Shown here: piece by piece, positions 1-7,291 of the stretch
Layout: every line of letters starts with the position of its first letter
Numbering within the stretch: the stretch's first letter is position 1
Assembly (NCBI RefSeq): GCF_010882125.1
Contig: NZ_JAAGVZ010000027.1
Span: forward strand, 1 to 36,742
From: Peribacillus alkalitolerans
Lineage (GTDB): Bacteria; Bacillota; Bacilli; Bacillales; DSM-1321
Length of the DNA: 36,742 bases
Direction: 5' to 3'
The notes under the pieces: model-generated
The model's database searches: none
Seen by the model: only the letters and a program-made list of their open reading frames with translations
Told to the model about the DNA's origin: nothing
Program-made: the position numbers and the translations under genes

Positions 1-47
1 GTTAACATATTTATCACCTAAGCACATTTTGTAGTACCTTCATTATA

Positions 48-98
48 CAAAAAAAGACCGCAGACAAATCCCCTTTTTGGGGGATTTGTCTACAGTCT
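48..98 (-). terminator. Intrinsic terminator of the DJ-1-like gene
   Basis: Read on the minus strand this is a 19-bp stem (two G-T wobbles, A-rich loop) followed directly by a run of T. It lies about 130 bases beyond the stop codon of the minus-strand DJ-1-like gene, which it probably terminates. Confidence 0.8.
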
Positions 99-100
99 GG

Positions 101-131
101 AGGAAGATCCATTCTATGGATCTTCCTTTTT
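101..131 (+). terminator. Intrinsic terminator for a plus-strand gene left of the window
   Basis: The perfect 10-bp inverted repeat AGGAAGATCC / GGATCTTCCT with a 7-base loop is followed by five T on the plus strand. No plus-strand gene lies to its left inside the window, so its gene would be beyond the edge. It may instead act together with the adjacent minus-strand hairpin. Confidence 0.55.
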
Positions 132-231
132 ATATGCCTTTCAACACATCTGAAAATCTGAGTAGTGTCCAATTTAATATACAGTTTCGATTAAGCCCAT
201 GACTTTACCATGCCCATCAGTATGTTTGCTA

Positions 232-780
232 CTAGAATATCTCCAAATACCATCGTTCATCAAATTTTAGATCCAATGCTTTCCCAAAAAGCTTACCAAA
301 TGTAATAAATCCTCGGCCACGTGCAGTGATAAGATGCCCATCTTGAACCACCAAATCTTGCAAATAGTTTTCTGTTTCAAAGACACCTGAACTATTAATG
401 GTTTCTTCTGTTAGGCCGACCGTATATTTCTTTCCTTTTAGAACGCCTGCTTTTGCTAATAGGAGTGGGGAACTGGATATACTGGCAATGACCTCAGCAG
501 TTTCTGCAACCTTTTGAATAAATGCAATGTATCTGTGATCTTCAGCAACGGGAGTTATATCCATGCAGCCTGTTAGTAATAGACTATCAATCTCGGAAAA
601 TTCGACTTCATCTACAGTCGTATCTGGTAGAACTGTTAACCCTGATTCCCCTTTGATAGGTCCATTATTCAATCCTACGATTATAGTAGGCTTTTGACCT
701 TGCATAAGAATGGATAGGGCAACAGTTAGCTCATATTCACTGAAGTTTGGATACAGCAATACAACCGTTTTCTTTAACAC
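232..780 (-). CDS. DJ-1/PfpI family protein lacking the usual nucleophile cysteine
   Basis: A 182-residue single-domain DJ-1/PfpI-type protein, cytoplasmic, with no signal peptide. The N-terminal strand VVLLYPNFSEYE, the family glutamate near residue 17, and the elbow followed by LLLAKAGVLKGKKYT (residues 106-120) support the family. At the elbow the usual Ile-Cys-x-Gly-Pro reads I101-S102-S103-S104-P105, so the cysteine expected at 102 is serine. Protease, deglycase or isonitrile-hydratase-like chemistry is therefore doubtful; a binding or regulatory role is an inference. The start is GTG, supported by AAGGAGG seven bases upstream. It follows the acyl-CoA synthetase gene by 22 bases, so the two are probably co-transcribed. 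The substrate is unknown. Confidence 0.85.
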   Translation of the reverse strand: MLKKTVVLLYPNFSEYELTVALSILMQGQKPTIIVGLNNGPIKGESGLTVLPDTTVDEVEFSEIDSLLLTGCMDITPVAEDHRYIAFIQKVAETAEVIASISSSPLLLAKAGVLKGKKYTVGLTEETINSSGVFETENYLQDLVVQDGHLITARGRGFITFGKLFGKALDLKFDERWYLEIF

Positions 781-802
781 AAATTTTCCTCCTTGGGTTT
801 CA

Positions 803-2746
803 CTAGGTAGTCTTTAAGGCTTTAATGTCCTCGAGAATTTGAGAGTTTTCCAAGGATGACACATCCCCTACGGATTCATCGAGATAGGCTGCCCTGATGA
901 CTCTTCTCATAACTTTGCCATTCCGGGTTTTAGGAAGTTCGTTTACAAATAAAATGGCTTTTGGCTTAAGTGCCTTGCCCAAATTAGCGGAAACAAGGTC
1001 CATAAGTTCTTTTTGAACGACCACTAGATCTGCATTTTTATCCTTAAGGACTGCAAAACATACTGCCGCTTCGCCTTTGATTTCATCTGGTACACCGATT
1101 GCTGCTGATTCCACTACTAGGGGATGTTGGATCAAAATCGATTCCATTTCTGCAGGTCCCAATCGCTTGCCAGCCACATTTAATATGTCATCTGAACGTC
1201 CGGTAATTGTCCAAAATCCGTCTTGATCTTGTATTACCCAATCCCCATGAACCCATGTATCAGGCCATCGATCCCAATAAGCGGTTTCATAGCGCTCATT
1301 TTCCTTCCAAAATCCATTCGTCATTCCAACCCATGGCTTCAAAATCACCAATTCACCAACTTCGTCCATGACTGGATTCCCATCTTGATCGTACACCGCA
1401 ATGTCCATCCCAGGTAAAGCAGCATTAAACGTGATCGGGGAGATTGGCTTTACTAATACATTACCTAGAATTCCACCTGAAATCTCTGTTCCTCCAGAAT
1501 AGTTGAAAATTGGGATTCTTTTTTTGCCGATATTTTCGAACAGCCACATCCATGGTTCTGGATTCCATGGTTCACCTGTTGAACCTATCAGACGAAGAGA
1601 GGACAAGTCGTGATTATCAATCCAATCAGTACCATACTTCATCGTTGAACGAATCAAAGTAGGAGAGATTCCTAGATGTGTAACCTTATGTTTACTCGTT
1701 ACTTCCCAAATCCTGTCGACATTTGGATAATCCGGTGTCCCTTCAAACATCAAAATGGATGCTCCATTCACTAATCCTCCAAATACAAGGAATGGTCCCA
1801 TCATCCAACCCATATCCGTATACCAGAATAATGTATCTCCTTGTTTAACGTCCATACATAATCCTGCGTCAAATGCAGACTTAATAGGAAAACCTGCATG
1901 TGTGTGTACTGCCCCTTTAGGCTTACCTGTCGTTCCAGAAGTGTAAATTAACATGAAAGGGTCGTCCCCATTCGTTGACACGGTTTTGGAAGGGTTTTCA
2001 TTACAAATTAAAGTATCCCATTGAAGATCTCGATCATCGTCCCACGGAATGTCTTGTCCCGTTCTTTTTACTACGATCACTTTTTCAATGGAGGTACATT
2101 TAGATACTGCCTTATCAGCTTCCTCTTTCATAGAAACCGTTTTACCTCGGCGACTGTAACCATCAGCAGTTATTAAGTATCTTGCTTGTGCAGCATTAAT
2201 ACGAGTAGCGACTGCATCAGCCGCATAGCCTGAAAATGCAGGTGAAAAGATAGCCCCTAATTTAGCTATGGCTAGCATGCTAATAACCGTCTCAGGAATC
2301 ATAGGCATATAAATGGAAACGACGTCACCACGTTTTAATCCCATCTTTTCTAAACCCGTGGCAAAACCTGTGATTTTTTCATTCAAATCCTTGAATGTAT
2401 AAGTTACAACTTGTCCATCGTCACTTTCCCAAATAAGAGCGGATTGATTTTGAGTAGAAGGGTTAGTTGCCCATTTTTCAACAGCATTATGTACAATATT
2501 CATTTTTCCATCCACAAACCATTTTGGATATTTCCAGCTTCCAGTTAGTTCAAGTGGGGAAGTATAGCGTGTTTCCCATTCAATTCCGAGCTCTTGGACT
2601 GCTTGATCCCAAAACCAGCCTACATGATCGACCGTTTTTGTATGAAAAGATTCATAATCTTCAAATCCAAGATTTCGCATCCAATTGAATAATCTAGTAT
2701 TCTTCATTTCTTGCTCTTTAGGGAACCAAACCGCTTTTTGAGACAT
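803..2746 (-). CDS. AMP-forming acyl-CoA synthetase (acetyl-/propionyl-CoA synthetase-like)
   Basis: A 647-residue cytoplasmic enzyme of the ANL adenylating superfamily that would activate a carboxylic acid to its CoA thioester through an acyl-AMP. Visible motifs are the P-loop-like YTSGTTGKPKG, the YSGGTE adenine-binding motif, GDW and GRSDDILNVAGKRLGP of the hinge and C-terminal domain, and PKTRNGKVMRR near the end with the catalytic lysine. The length and the N-terminal extension (residues 1-90, with WFWDQAVQELGIEW) resemble acetyl-CoA and acetoacetyl-CoA synthetases rather than medium-chain ligases. The substrate cannot be fixed from sequence. An in-frame TTG lies 21 bases upstream, but the ATG chosen here has AGGAGG six bases before it. 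First gene of a unit with the DJ-1-like gene. Possible CcpA control is noted separately. Confidence 0.9.
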   Translation of the reverse strand: MSQKAVWFPKEQEMKNTRLFNWMRNLGFEDYESFHTKTVDHVGWFWDQAVQELGIEWETRYTSPLELTGSWKYPKWFVDGKMNIVHNAVEKWATNPSTQNQSALIWESDDGQVVTYTFKDLNEKITGFATGLEKMGLKRGDVVSIYMPMIPETVISMLAIAKLGAIFSPAFSGYAADAVATRINAAQARYLITADGYSRRGKTVSMKEEADKAVSKCTSIEKVIVVKRTGQDIPWDDDRDLQWDTLICNENPSKTVSTNGDDPFMLIYTSGTTGKPKGAVHTHAGFPIKSAFDAGLCMDVKQGDTLFWYTDMGWMMGPFLVFGGLVNGASILMFEGTPDYPNVDRIWEVTSKHKVTHLGISPTLIRSTMKYGTDWIDNHDLSSLRLIGSTGEPWNPEPWMWLFENIGKKRIPIFNYSGGTEISGGILGNVLVKPISPITFNAALPGMDIAVYDQDGNPVMDEVGELVILKPWVGMTNGFWKENERYETAYWDRWPDTWVHGDWVIQDQDGFWTITGRSDDILNVAGKRLGPAEMESILIQHPLVVESAAIGVPDEIKGEAAVCFAVLKDKNADLVVVQKELMDLVSANLGKALKPKAILFVNELPKTRNGKVMRRVIRAAYLDESVGDVSSLENSQILEDIKALKTT

Positions 2747-2801
2747 AGTACTCCTCCTAGAAAACAATATGAGTAAAAATTCTTAAAGTTTTGATAAATC
2801 C

Positions 2802-2830
2802 ATTATATACTATCAAAGCACTTACACGAA
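2802..2830 (-). promoter_or_regulatory. Candidate promoter and cre-like element of the acyl-CoA synthetase gene
   Basis: On the minus strand a perfect TATAAT (plus 2802-2807) lies about 55 bases before the ATG. The expected -35 position is poor (TTCGTG). TGTAAGTGCTTTGA (plus 2813-2826) sits just upstream and matches the catabolite-responsive element pattern TGWAANCGNTNWCA at 12 of 14 positions, although one mismatch falls in the central CG. CcpA repression is known for B. subtilis acsA, so the idea is plausible but unproven here. Confidence 0.3.
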
Positions 2831-2892
2831 ACATGACTTGGAAAATATCCTTACTAGCTTTAAATACTTTTAGGTTAGTAGAAATAAAATAA

Positions 2893-2915
2893 GCCCTTCC
2901 ACCTTTTGGATGGGC
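2893..2915 (-). terminator. Probable terminator of the His/Lys/Cys-rich peptide gene
   Basis: On the minus strand the arms GCCCATCCA and TGGAAGGGC form a 9-bp stem with one mismatch and a short A-rich loop. A T-rich tract (TTATTTTATTT) follows. It lies about 70 bases beyond the stop of the short peptide gene. The tail is imperfect, so termination is probable rather than certain. Confidence 0.45.
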
Positions 2916-2987
2916 AGGCTCATTTAGAAAGAGTGTACTCTTTCAAGAATACAAGTTTTAAACACGGTATTATCGAGACTATAGTTA

Positions 2988-3116
2988 CTAATCGCAGTTG
3001 TGATTACATTTACATTTACATTTTTTCTTACAATCATGATGTTTGTGGTGATGTTTGTGCTTATGGTGTTTATGCTTATGCTTCTTATGCTTATGGTGCT
3101 TGTCCTTACAAGACAT
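2988..3116 (-). CDS. 42-residue His/Lys/Cys-rich peptide
   Basis: A short minus-strand reading frame of 42 codons plus TAG. Counting the translation gives 15 Lys, 14 His and 6 Cys out of 42 residues. Residues 7-27 alternate His and Lys almost without interruption, residues 29-37 form a Cys-Lys cluster (C29, C33, C35, C37), and it ends HNCD. A random frame would not give this composition. It suggests metal binding or a cross-linked spore-coat-like peptide; I know of no assigned family. A purine-rich AAGGGAG precedes the ATG by about ten bases, slightly long spacing. A hairpin follows the stop. The opposite strand also reads open here, but it gives a low-complexity Tyr/Ala/Cys string with no better start. 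Confidence 0.6.
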   Translation of the reverse strand: MSCKDKHHKHKKHKHKHHKHKHHHKHHDCKKKCKCKCNHNCD

Positions 3117-3479
3117 AGAGACCAATCTCCCTTCATAGAAATTAACTTTCGTATATTCAGTTTATTTTTAATATGAAAGAAGGATTGGACAATAAAACTA
3201 TTAAATACAACATAATTTTATGGGAATCTCTTCTAATATTGATATATTTCCATTGTAGGGTAGTATGACTAGCAAAAGTATTACAGATAAATACTAGATT
3301 ATCTTAAGAATCCTAATGGTAATGTATGATTTTTAAGGAGTGAGGAAATAGTATAATGAAAAAATAGCATGGTGGAAAGATTATTAATGGTCAAATTGTA
3401 ATTGGAAAATACCACATTTTTTAGTTATAAAAATGAAGTTTTAAGGTAACTGATAATAGACCTAGGTAAGAATTTATGT

Positions 3480-3514
3480 AGTGATGCTTCTATAAAGAAG
3501 GATCGCTTTTTTTC
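3480..3514 (+). terminator. Terminator-like hairpin
   Basis: AGTGATGCTTC and GAAGGATCGCT pair over 11 positions with one mismatch and one wobble around a 6-base loop, followed by seven T. No intact plus-strand gene lies just upstream. It may be left over from the broken micro-gene near 3357, or it may insulate the recombinase gene. Confidence 0.6.
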
Positions 3515-3548
3515 ATATTTGCTAAATGGTTAGGTCATACAAATTTGA

Positions 3549-3588
3549 ATGTTACATAATAATATAATATACTAGTATTATGTAACAT
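3549..3588 (+). promoter_or_regulatory. 13-bp inverted repeat around a TATAAT box, upstream of the recombinase
   Basis: ATGTTACATAATA (3549-3561) and TATTATGTAACAT (3576-3588) are perfect inverted repeats separated by 14 bases. The spacer contains TATAAT (3563-3568). The recombinase start lies 20 bases after the second arm. The geometry fits an operator overlapping the -10 region, perhaps autoregulatory. It could also be a recombinase binding site, because tyrosine recombinases bind inverted arms of 11-13 bp. No clear -35 was found. Confidence 0.5.
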
Positions 3589-3607
3589 GGACTTGGAGAT
3601 AAATTAT

Positions 3608-4174
3608 ATGGAATATGTAGATGCAATAAGGGATATTAAACAAATTAATTCCTTGAAAAGGTTTTTGAAAAAATCTTCTAAAAGAGACTATGTTCTTTTT
3701 GTATTTGGGATTAATACAGGCTTGAAGATTACGGAAATTCTGGAGATTAAAATAGAAGATGTTATGGGAGAGGGAGGTGTAATAAAGGAATTTTTTATTC
3801 TTTCAAATAAGGAGTATAGAAATTCAAAGGAGATATATCTTAATCAACAGGTAAAAAAGGCACTTCTTCACTTTATTCAAGCCAATCAATTGAACAGAGA
3901 AGATTACTTATTCAAGTCCACTAAAACTCAAAAACCGATTACCCGTCAACAAGCTTATCGCATCTTACATCAAGCTGCAGAAGCAGTAGGCATACAAGGG
4001 AACATTGGTACGAATTCATTGCGCAAGACCTTTGGGTTTCATGCCTATAAAAGAGGTATTGCCATTTCTCTCCTTCAGAAACACTTTAATCACTCTACTC
4101 CTTCAGAAACATTAAAATATCTTGGTATTTCAAAAGATGAAAAAATTAGAACTGAACTCGATGTAAATCTTTAA
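3608..4174 (+). CDS. Core-only tyrosine recombinase/integrase with altered catalytic residues
   Basis: A 188-residue protein consisting only of the catalytic domain of the phage-integrase/Xer type, without an N-terminal core-binding domain. The fold is recognised from RDYVLFVFGINTGLKITEIL, ITRQQAYRILHQAA, NSLRKTFGFHAYKRG and LQKHFNHSTPSETLKYLGI. The second Arg (R139), a His (H162) and the nucleophile Tyr (Y171) are present. The first catalytic Arg, expected in the GLR box, is K40, and the His of the HxxR box is N136. Strand exchange may be weakened or lost. An earlier ATG at 3587 is in frame, but TTGGAG nine bases before 3608 supports the shorter form. khtT follows 47 bases downstream. Confidence 0.8.
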   Translation: MEYVDAIRDIKQINSLKRFLKKSSKRDYVLFVFGINTGLKITEILEIKIEDVMGEGGVIKEFFILSNKEYRNSKEIYLNQQVKKALLHFIQANQLNREDYLFKSTKTQKPITRQQAYRILHQAAEAVGIQGNIGTNSLRKTFGFHAYKRGIAISLLQKHFNHSTPSETLKYLGISKDEKIRTELDVNL

Positions 4175-4221
4175 AAAATTAATAACGATTAAGACGCTTT
4201 ACTAAAGGAGGAAGTTTAATC

Positions 4222-4716
4222 ATGAATATCAGAGAAAGTGAACTGCCTGGAATCGGTTATAAGTTTGAATTCATTACTAAAAATCAAGATAAACTGGTTA
4301 TTGTTATACATGATGACGGTAGAAGAGAAATCTATCAATTTGATTCAGAAGATCACGATGAAGTATTGAGCAATGTTACATTAAACGATTCTGAAGCAAG
4401 GAAAATTGCGGGGATTTTAGGTGGAATGGCTTATAAACCTAAAGCTTTAGAAGCTGTTGACTTCGCGTTTGATGATTTAATTATTGAATGGTTTCAAGTT
4501 GAACCCCATGCACCAGCCATTCAAAAAACCATTGGTGAAATGGATATAAGAAATAACTTTGGGGTTTCAGTCATTGCATTAAAGAAAAAAAACACAAGGA
4601 ACACACATAATCCAGGTCCAGATACAGTTATTGAGGCAGGTGACACATTAGTCGTCTCAGGAGAAAAACATCAAATTAAGGAAGTAATTAAAAAATTATT
4701 ATCAAGTGAGGGGTGA
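4222..4716 (+). CDS. khtT: Potassium/proton antiporter regulatory subunit KhtT
   Basis: A 164-residue soluble subunit that gates the KhtU antiporter at the membrane. The N-terminal half (residues 1-75) matches the KhtT-specific domain, beginning MNIRESELPGIGYKFE. The C-terminal half (about 80-164) is an RCK_C/TrkA_C domain with GVSVIALKKK and IEAGDTLVVSG. In B. subtilis the RCK_C domain binds cyclic di-AMP; that is family knowledge, not visible here. The start has AAAGGAGG spaced correctly. khtU starts 8 bases after the stop, so they form an operon. The khtS gene that precedes khtT in B. subtilis is missing; a recombinase occupies its place. Confidence 0.9.
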   Translation: MNIRESELPGIGYKFEFITKNQDKLVIVIHDDGRREIYQFDSEDHDEVLSNVTLNDSEARKIAGILGGMAYKPKALEAVDFAFDDLIIEWFQVEPHAPAIQKTIGEMDIRNNFGVSVIALKKKNTRNTHNPGPDTVIEAGDTLVVSGEKHQIKEVIKKLLSSEG

Positions 4717-4724
4717 GTGTATAG

Positions 4725-5954
4725 ATGAATCATTTAGTATTTGAAGTGGGGACCGCACTTGTCCTAGTTGCAATTGGATCTATTCTTGCTAATAAATTTA
4801 AGTTTTCTATAATTCCTTTTTTGATAATTCTAGGAATGATAGTTGGGCCGCATGCTCCAAAAATTGGTATTATTGACTTCACTTTTATTGGAAGTAACGA
4901 TATTATTCAATTTTTAGGACGGATAGGTGTACTTTTTCTACTATTCTACTTAGGATTGGAATTTTCTGTTGGTAAACTGGTGAAGTCAGGCAAAAATATT
5001 GTGATTGGCGGAAGTATCTATGTAGCCCTTAATTTTGCCTTAGGTATTTTGTACGGAATCATCATAGGAATGCCTTGGATGGAAACTCTTATTATTGCAG
5101 GACTACTAAGCGTTTCTTCAAGTGCAATTGTAGCCAAAGTGTTAGTTGACTTAAAAAGAACAGCAAATTCTGAAACCGAGTTAATACTTGGGATCATTCT
5201 ATTTGATGATATCTTCCTTGCTTTATTTTTAACCACCATGTCTGGTGTCCTACTTGCAGGTTCCACATCTGCCCTCGGTATCATCACTTCGGTTCTAATT
5301 TCAGTTGGTTATATGCTATTATTTTTTATTATTGCACGCAAAGGTGCACCAATATTAAATAAATGGTTGAACATAAAATCTGATGAAATTTTCATAATTG
5401 TTATTTTTTCCATCCTATTTTTTGTAGCGGGATTTTCAGAAACCCTCCATGTAGCAGAAGCAATTGGTGCTCTCCTTTTAGGTTTAGTATTTTCAGAAAC
5501 TGAACATCGAGATCGTATTGAACATTTAGTTGTACCTTTTAGAGACTTTTTTGGAGCCATTTTCTTCTTCAGCTTCGGACTAAGTATTGATCCCGCTACA
5601 TTAGCTGATGCTATTTGGTTAGCAATAGGTGCTGCCATGCTTACTATTGTCGGAAATTTTATAGCTGGTATGATTTCTGGTAGAAAAGCAGGCTTATCTC
5701 ATAAAGCATCTACCAATATTGGCTTGACCATTATGGCTAGAGGGGAATTTTCAATTATTGTAGCAAATTTGGGGATTACAGCCGGTCTAAGTCCCATTCT
5801 AACTCCTTTTACGGCTCTATATGTCTTAATATTGGCAATAGTAGGACCATTGATGACTAAAGAGAGCAAGAATATTTATAAATTTTTAAACAATATTTTT
5901 AATTGGAGTAAAAAGCAAGAGACGAAAATAGAGGTTAGTGAAAGGTCAAATTGA
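4725..5954 (+). CDS. khtU: CPA2-family potassium/proton antiporter KhtU
   Basis: A 409-residue integral membrane protein with about a dozen hydrophobic segments, typical of CPA2 monovalent cation/proton antiporters (Pfam Na_H_Exchanger), which extrude potassium in exchange for protons. Recognisable stretches are ILGMIVGPHAPKIGII, RIGVLFLLFYLGLEFS, LIAGLLSVSSSAIVAKVL, ILFDDIFLALFL (in the position of the ion-binding acidic residue), and GFSETLHVAEAIGALLLGLVFSE. Length equals B. subtilis KhtU to within a residue or two. GAGGGGTGAG precedes the ATG. The pairing with KhtT fixes the assignment. It acts in potassium homeostasis, alkaline tolerance and methylglyoxal response in relatives. Confidence 0.9.
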   Translation: MNHLVFEVGTALVLVAIGSILANKFKFSIIPFLIILGMIVGPHAPKIGIIDFTFIGSNDIIQFLGRIGVLFLLFYLGLEFSVGKLVKSGKNIVIGGSIYVALNFALGILYGIIIGMPWMETLIIAGLLSVSSSAIVAKVLVDLKRTANSETELILGIILFDDIFLALFLTTMSGVLLAGSTSALGIITSVLISVGYMLLFFIIARKGAPILNKWLNIKSDEIFIIVIFSILFFVAGFSETLHVAEAIGALLLGLVFSETEHRDRIEHLVVPFRDFFGAIFFFSFGLSIDPATLADAIWLAIGAAMLTIVGNFIAGMISGRKAGLSHKASTNIGLTIMARGEFSIIVANLGITAGLSPILTPFTALYVLILAIVGPLMTKESKNIYKFLNNIFNWSKKQETKIEVSERSN

Positions 5955-6037
5955 TCCTGTCAGATTACATTTTTTTAAATGACAAAATTTGATGAATTAT
6001 TAAGAAGGTTAATATATTATAAGTTTGGTAGGAATTG

Positions 6038-6060
6038 AGCTGTCTTCCAGGCAGCTTTTT
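6038..6060 (+). terminator. Terminator of the khtT-khtU operon
   Basis: AGCTGTC and GGCAGCT form a 7-bp stem (one wobble) around TTCCA, with five T at the end. It is about 85 bases past the khtU stop. A reading frame runs through it from a TTG at 6025, but the hairpin argues that this part is non-coding. Confidence 0.75.
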
Positions 6061-6084
6061 CTTATTGGCGCGGGGGATTTAAAG

Positions 6085-6222
6085 ATGTATTCAATTCCAT
6101 TTCAAGATCTAATAAAAATTGATTCCGTCAATCACACTCATGAAAAAGCCGTTCTAATAGGGAAAAAGAGAGAAAATAATTTTTTAATAAAAGAATTTAA
6201 GGATATTAAATTGCACAAATGA
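6085..6222 (+). CDS. Doubtful 45-residue small protein
   Basis: A short frame starting at ATG 6085, preceded by GGGGG about nine bases upstream and lying just after the khtTU terminator. The product is mixed charged/hydrophobic with no transmembrane segment and no motif I recognise. The frame extends upstream through the terminator to a TTG, but that section is unlikely to be translated. It could be a remnant or chance frame. Confidence 0.25.
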   Translation: MYSIPFQDLIKIDSVNHTHEKAVLIGKKRENNFLIKEFKDIKLHK

Positions 6223-6277
6223 AAGAATCATATAAGTAAGAACACAAATGAAATCTTAACCTTTAAGTGTCCCAAAA

Positions 6278-6306
6278 TTGACATAAATTCGTATTTACCA
6301 TAAAAT
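6278..6306 (+). promoter_or_regulatory. SigA-type promoter of the SnoaL-like gene
   Basis: A consensus TTGACA (6278-6283), a 17-base spacer and TAAAAT (6301-6306) lie 44 bases before the ATG of the SnoaL-like gene. Both boxes and spacing fit vegetative sigma-A promoters. Confidence 0.7.
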
Positions 6307-6349
6307 TCTTTTTAAATTAAACAGTATAATTCCTGAAAGGAAGATTTAG

Positions 6350-6748
6350 ATGAATACAGAACTGCAAATTAATGCGACGCTCTCACTCAAAGAGAAGGCA
6401 GTATCGTTTCTACAACTCGTAGCAACTGGGAAAGTTCGAGAAGCATACAGGAGTCATGTGGGTCCTGATTTTTGCCACCATAATCCCTTTTTCCGTGGCG
6501 ATGCAGATTCGCTCATGATCGCTATGGAAGAAAATGCAGCCAAGAACCCTCATAAGATACTTGAGGTCAAACGTGCTATTGAAGAGGAAGAGATTGTTGC
6601 GGTTCACTCCCATGTGAAACAGAATCCTGAGGAACTTGGTGCGGCTGTGGTCCATATCTTCCGTTTCCAAGATAACCGAATTGTTGAATTATGGGATTTA
6701 GGACAACACCTTCCTGAGAATTCTCCTAACGAGAATGGCATGTTTTAA
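6350..6748 (+). CDS. SnoaL-like / NTF2-fold protein
   Basis: A 132-residue small alpha+beta barrel protein of the SnoaL-like (nuclear transport factor 2 fold) group, often annotated as predicted SnoaL-like aldol condensation-catalysing enzyme. The family pattern is visible in an early helix (AVSFLQLVATGKVREAYRSH), the HHNPFFRGDADSLMIAMEE segment, and the C-terminal strands VVHIFRFQDNRIVELWDLGQ. In this fold His and Asp residues line a cavity; here H36, H37, D121-like residues and the WDLGQ motif are candidates. Function and substrate are unknown. It is monocistronic: own promoter at 6278, AAAGGAAG before the ATG, terminator downstream at 6921. Confidence 0.8.
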   Translation: MNTELQINATLSLKEKAVSFLQLVATGKVREAYRSHVGPDFCHHNPFFRGDADSLMIAMEENAAKNPHKILEVKRAIEEEEIVAVHSHVKQNPEELGAAVVHIFRFQDNRIVELWDLGQHLPENSPNENGMF

Positions 6749-7291
6749 GTTATTAAAATAATCTTGTTTTAAAACTTTACCTTAAAAAAGCAGATCAATA
6801 ATTGGGAAGTTAATATGAATATGGTTTATACAAAACAAATTCATATTTAGATTCTAAATTACTTCTGTATGGAAATTAATAAAATGGTAACTGCCTTTAA
6901 GCTAACAAATATACGTTGTTAAAATCTAAGCTGTCTTTCCTTAGCTTAGATTTTTTTTATTATTGGGGCAGATAAGTAGAATTGCATCGTAGTATCGTAT
7001 TCCTATACAAACTCTTGAAAGAAAAAATACTGATTGTGATTGTTAAACATATAAAAATGGGTTTAAACCCCTTATACATCTCATTAATATCCCTATCTTT
7101 TTTATTTTTGGTCAGGTTAATTGAACAAGGAATTAACCCTAAATGTATAGAACTCTATTATTTTCTAGTGAAAGAACTATGGAAAATGCTTAAAAAATGG
7201 TTACGGGTAAGTAAGTTCTAGAAGGAATACATGGATAAAGAGATGAATTGAGTACATGTATAGTTTTGACTATTTATAAGTAGGTGAGGAA
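6749..7291. other. Mostly non-coding stretch with one terminator
   Basis: Apart from the hairpin at 6921-6958 this region holds only a weak plus-strand frame from TTG 6982 (or ATG 7057) to 7221. It encodes one hydrophobic segment and then a basic tail (WKMLKKWLRVSKF). No ribosome binding site supports either start, so I do not call it a gene. Confidence 0.5.
6921..6958 (+). terminator. Intrinsic terminator downstream of the SnoaL-like gene
   Basis: AATCTAAGCT and AGCTTAGATT form a perfect 10-bp stem with a 10-base loop and eight T. It lies about 175 bases after the stop of the SnoaL-like gene and is the first strong terminator there. Confidence 0.8.

Larger units (their letters stand above)
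3117..3607. other. Gene-poor stretch between the His-rich peptide and the recombinase
   Basis: No intact gene is convincing here. Around 3357 a good ribosome binding site (AAGGAGTGAGG) precedes ATG AAA AAA TAG, and the frame stays open for 18 more codons after the TAG; this may be a dead micro-gene. A terminator-like hairpin lies at 3480-3514 and an inverted repeat at 3549-3588. Confidence 0.5.

Noticed and set aside
2906-3118. Plus-strand 70-residue frame opposite the His-rich peptide
   Set aside because: Its Tyr/Ala/Cys-rich string is the mirror of the repeated His/Lys codons on the other strand, and it has no better start signal.
3357-3423. ATG AAA AAA TAG followed by 18 open codons, with a good ribosome binding site
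   Set aside because: The in-frame TAG after three codons leaves no usable product; there is no evidence for stop-codon recoding, so it is at most a dead micro-gene.
6982-7221. Hydrophobic 79-residue frame after the 6921 terminator
   Set aside because: Start would be TTG or a later ATG without a ribosome binding site; AT-rich DNA readily gives such hydrophobic frames.
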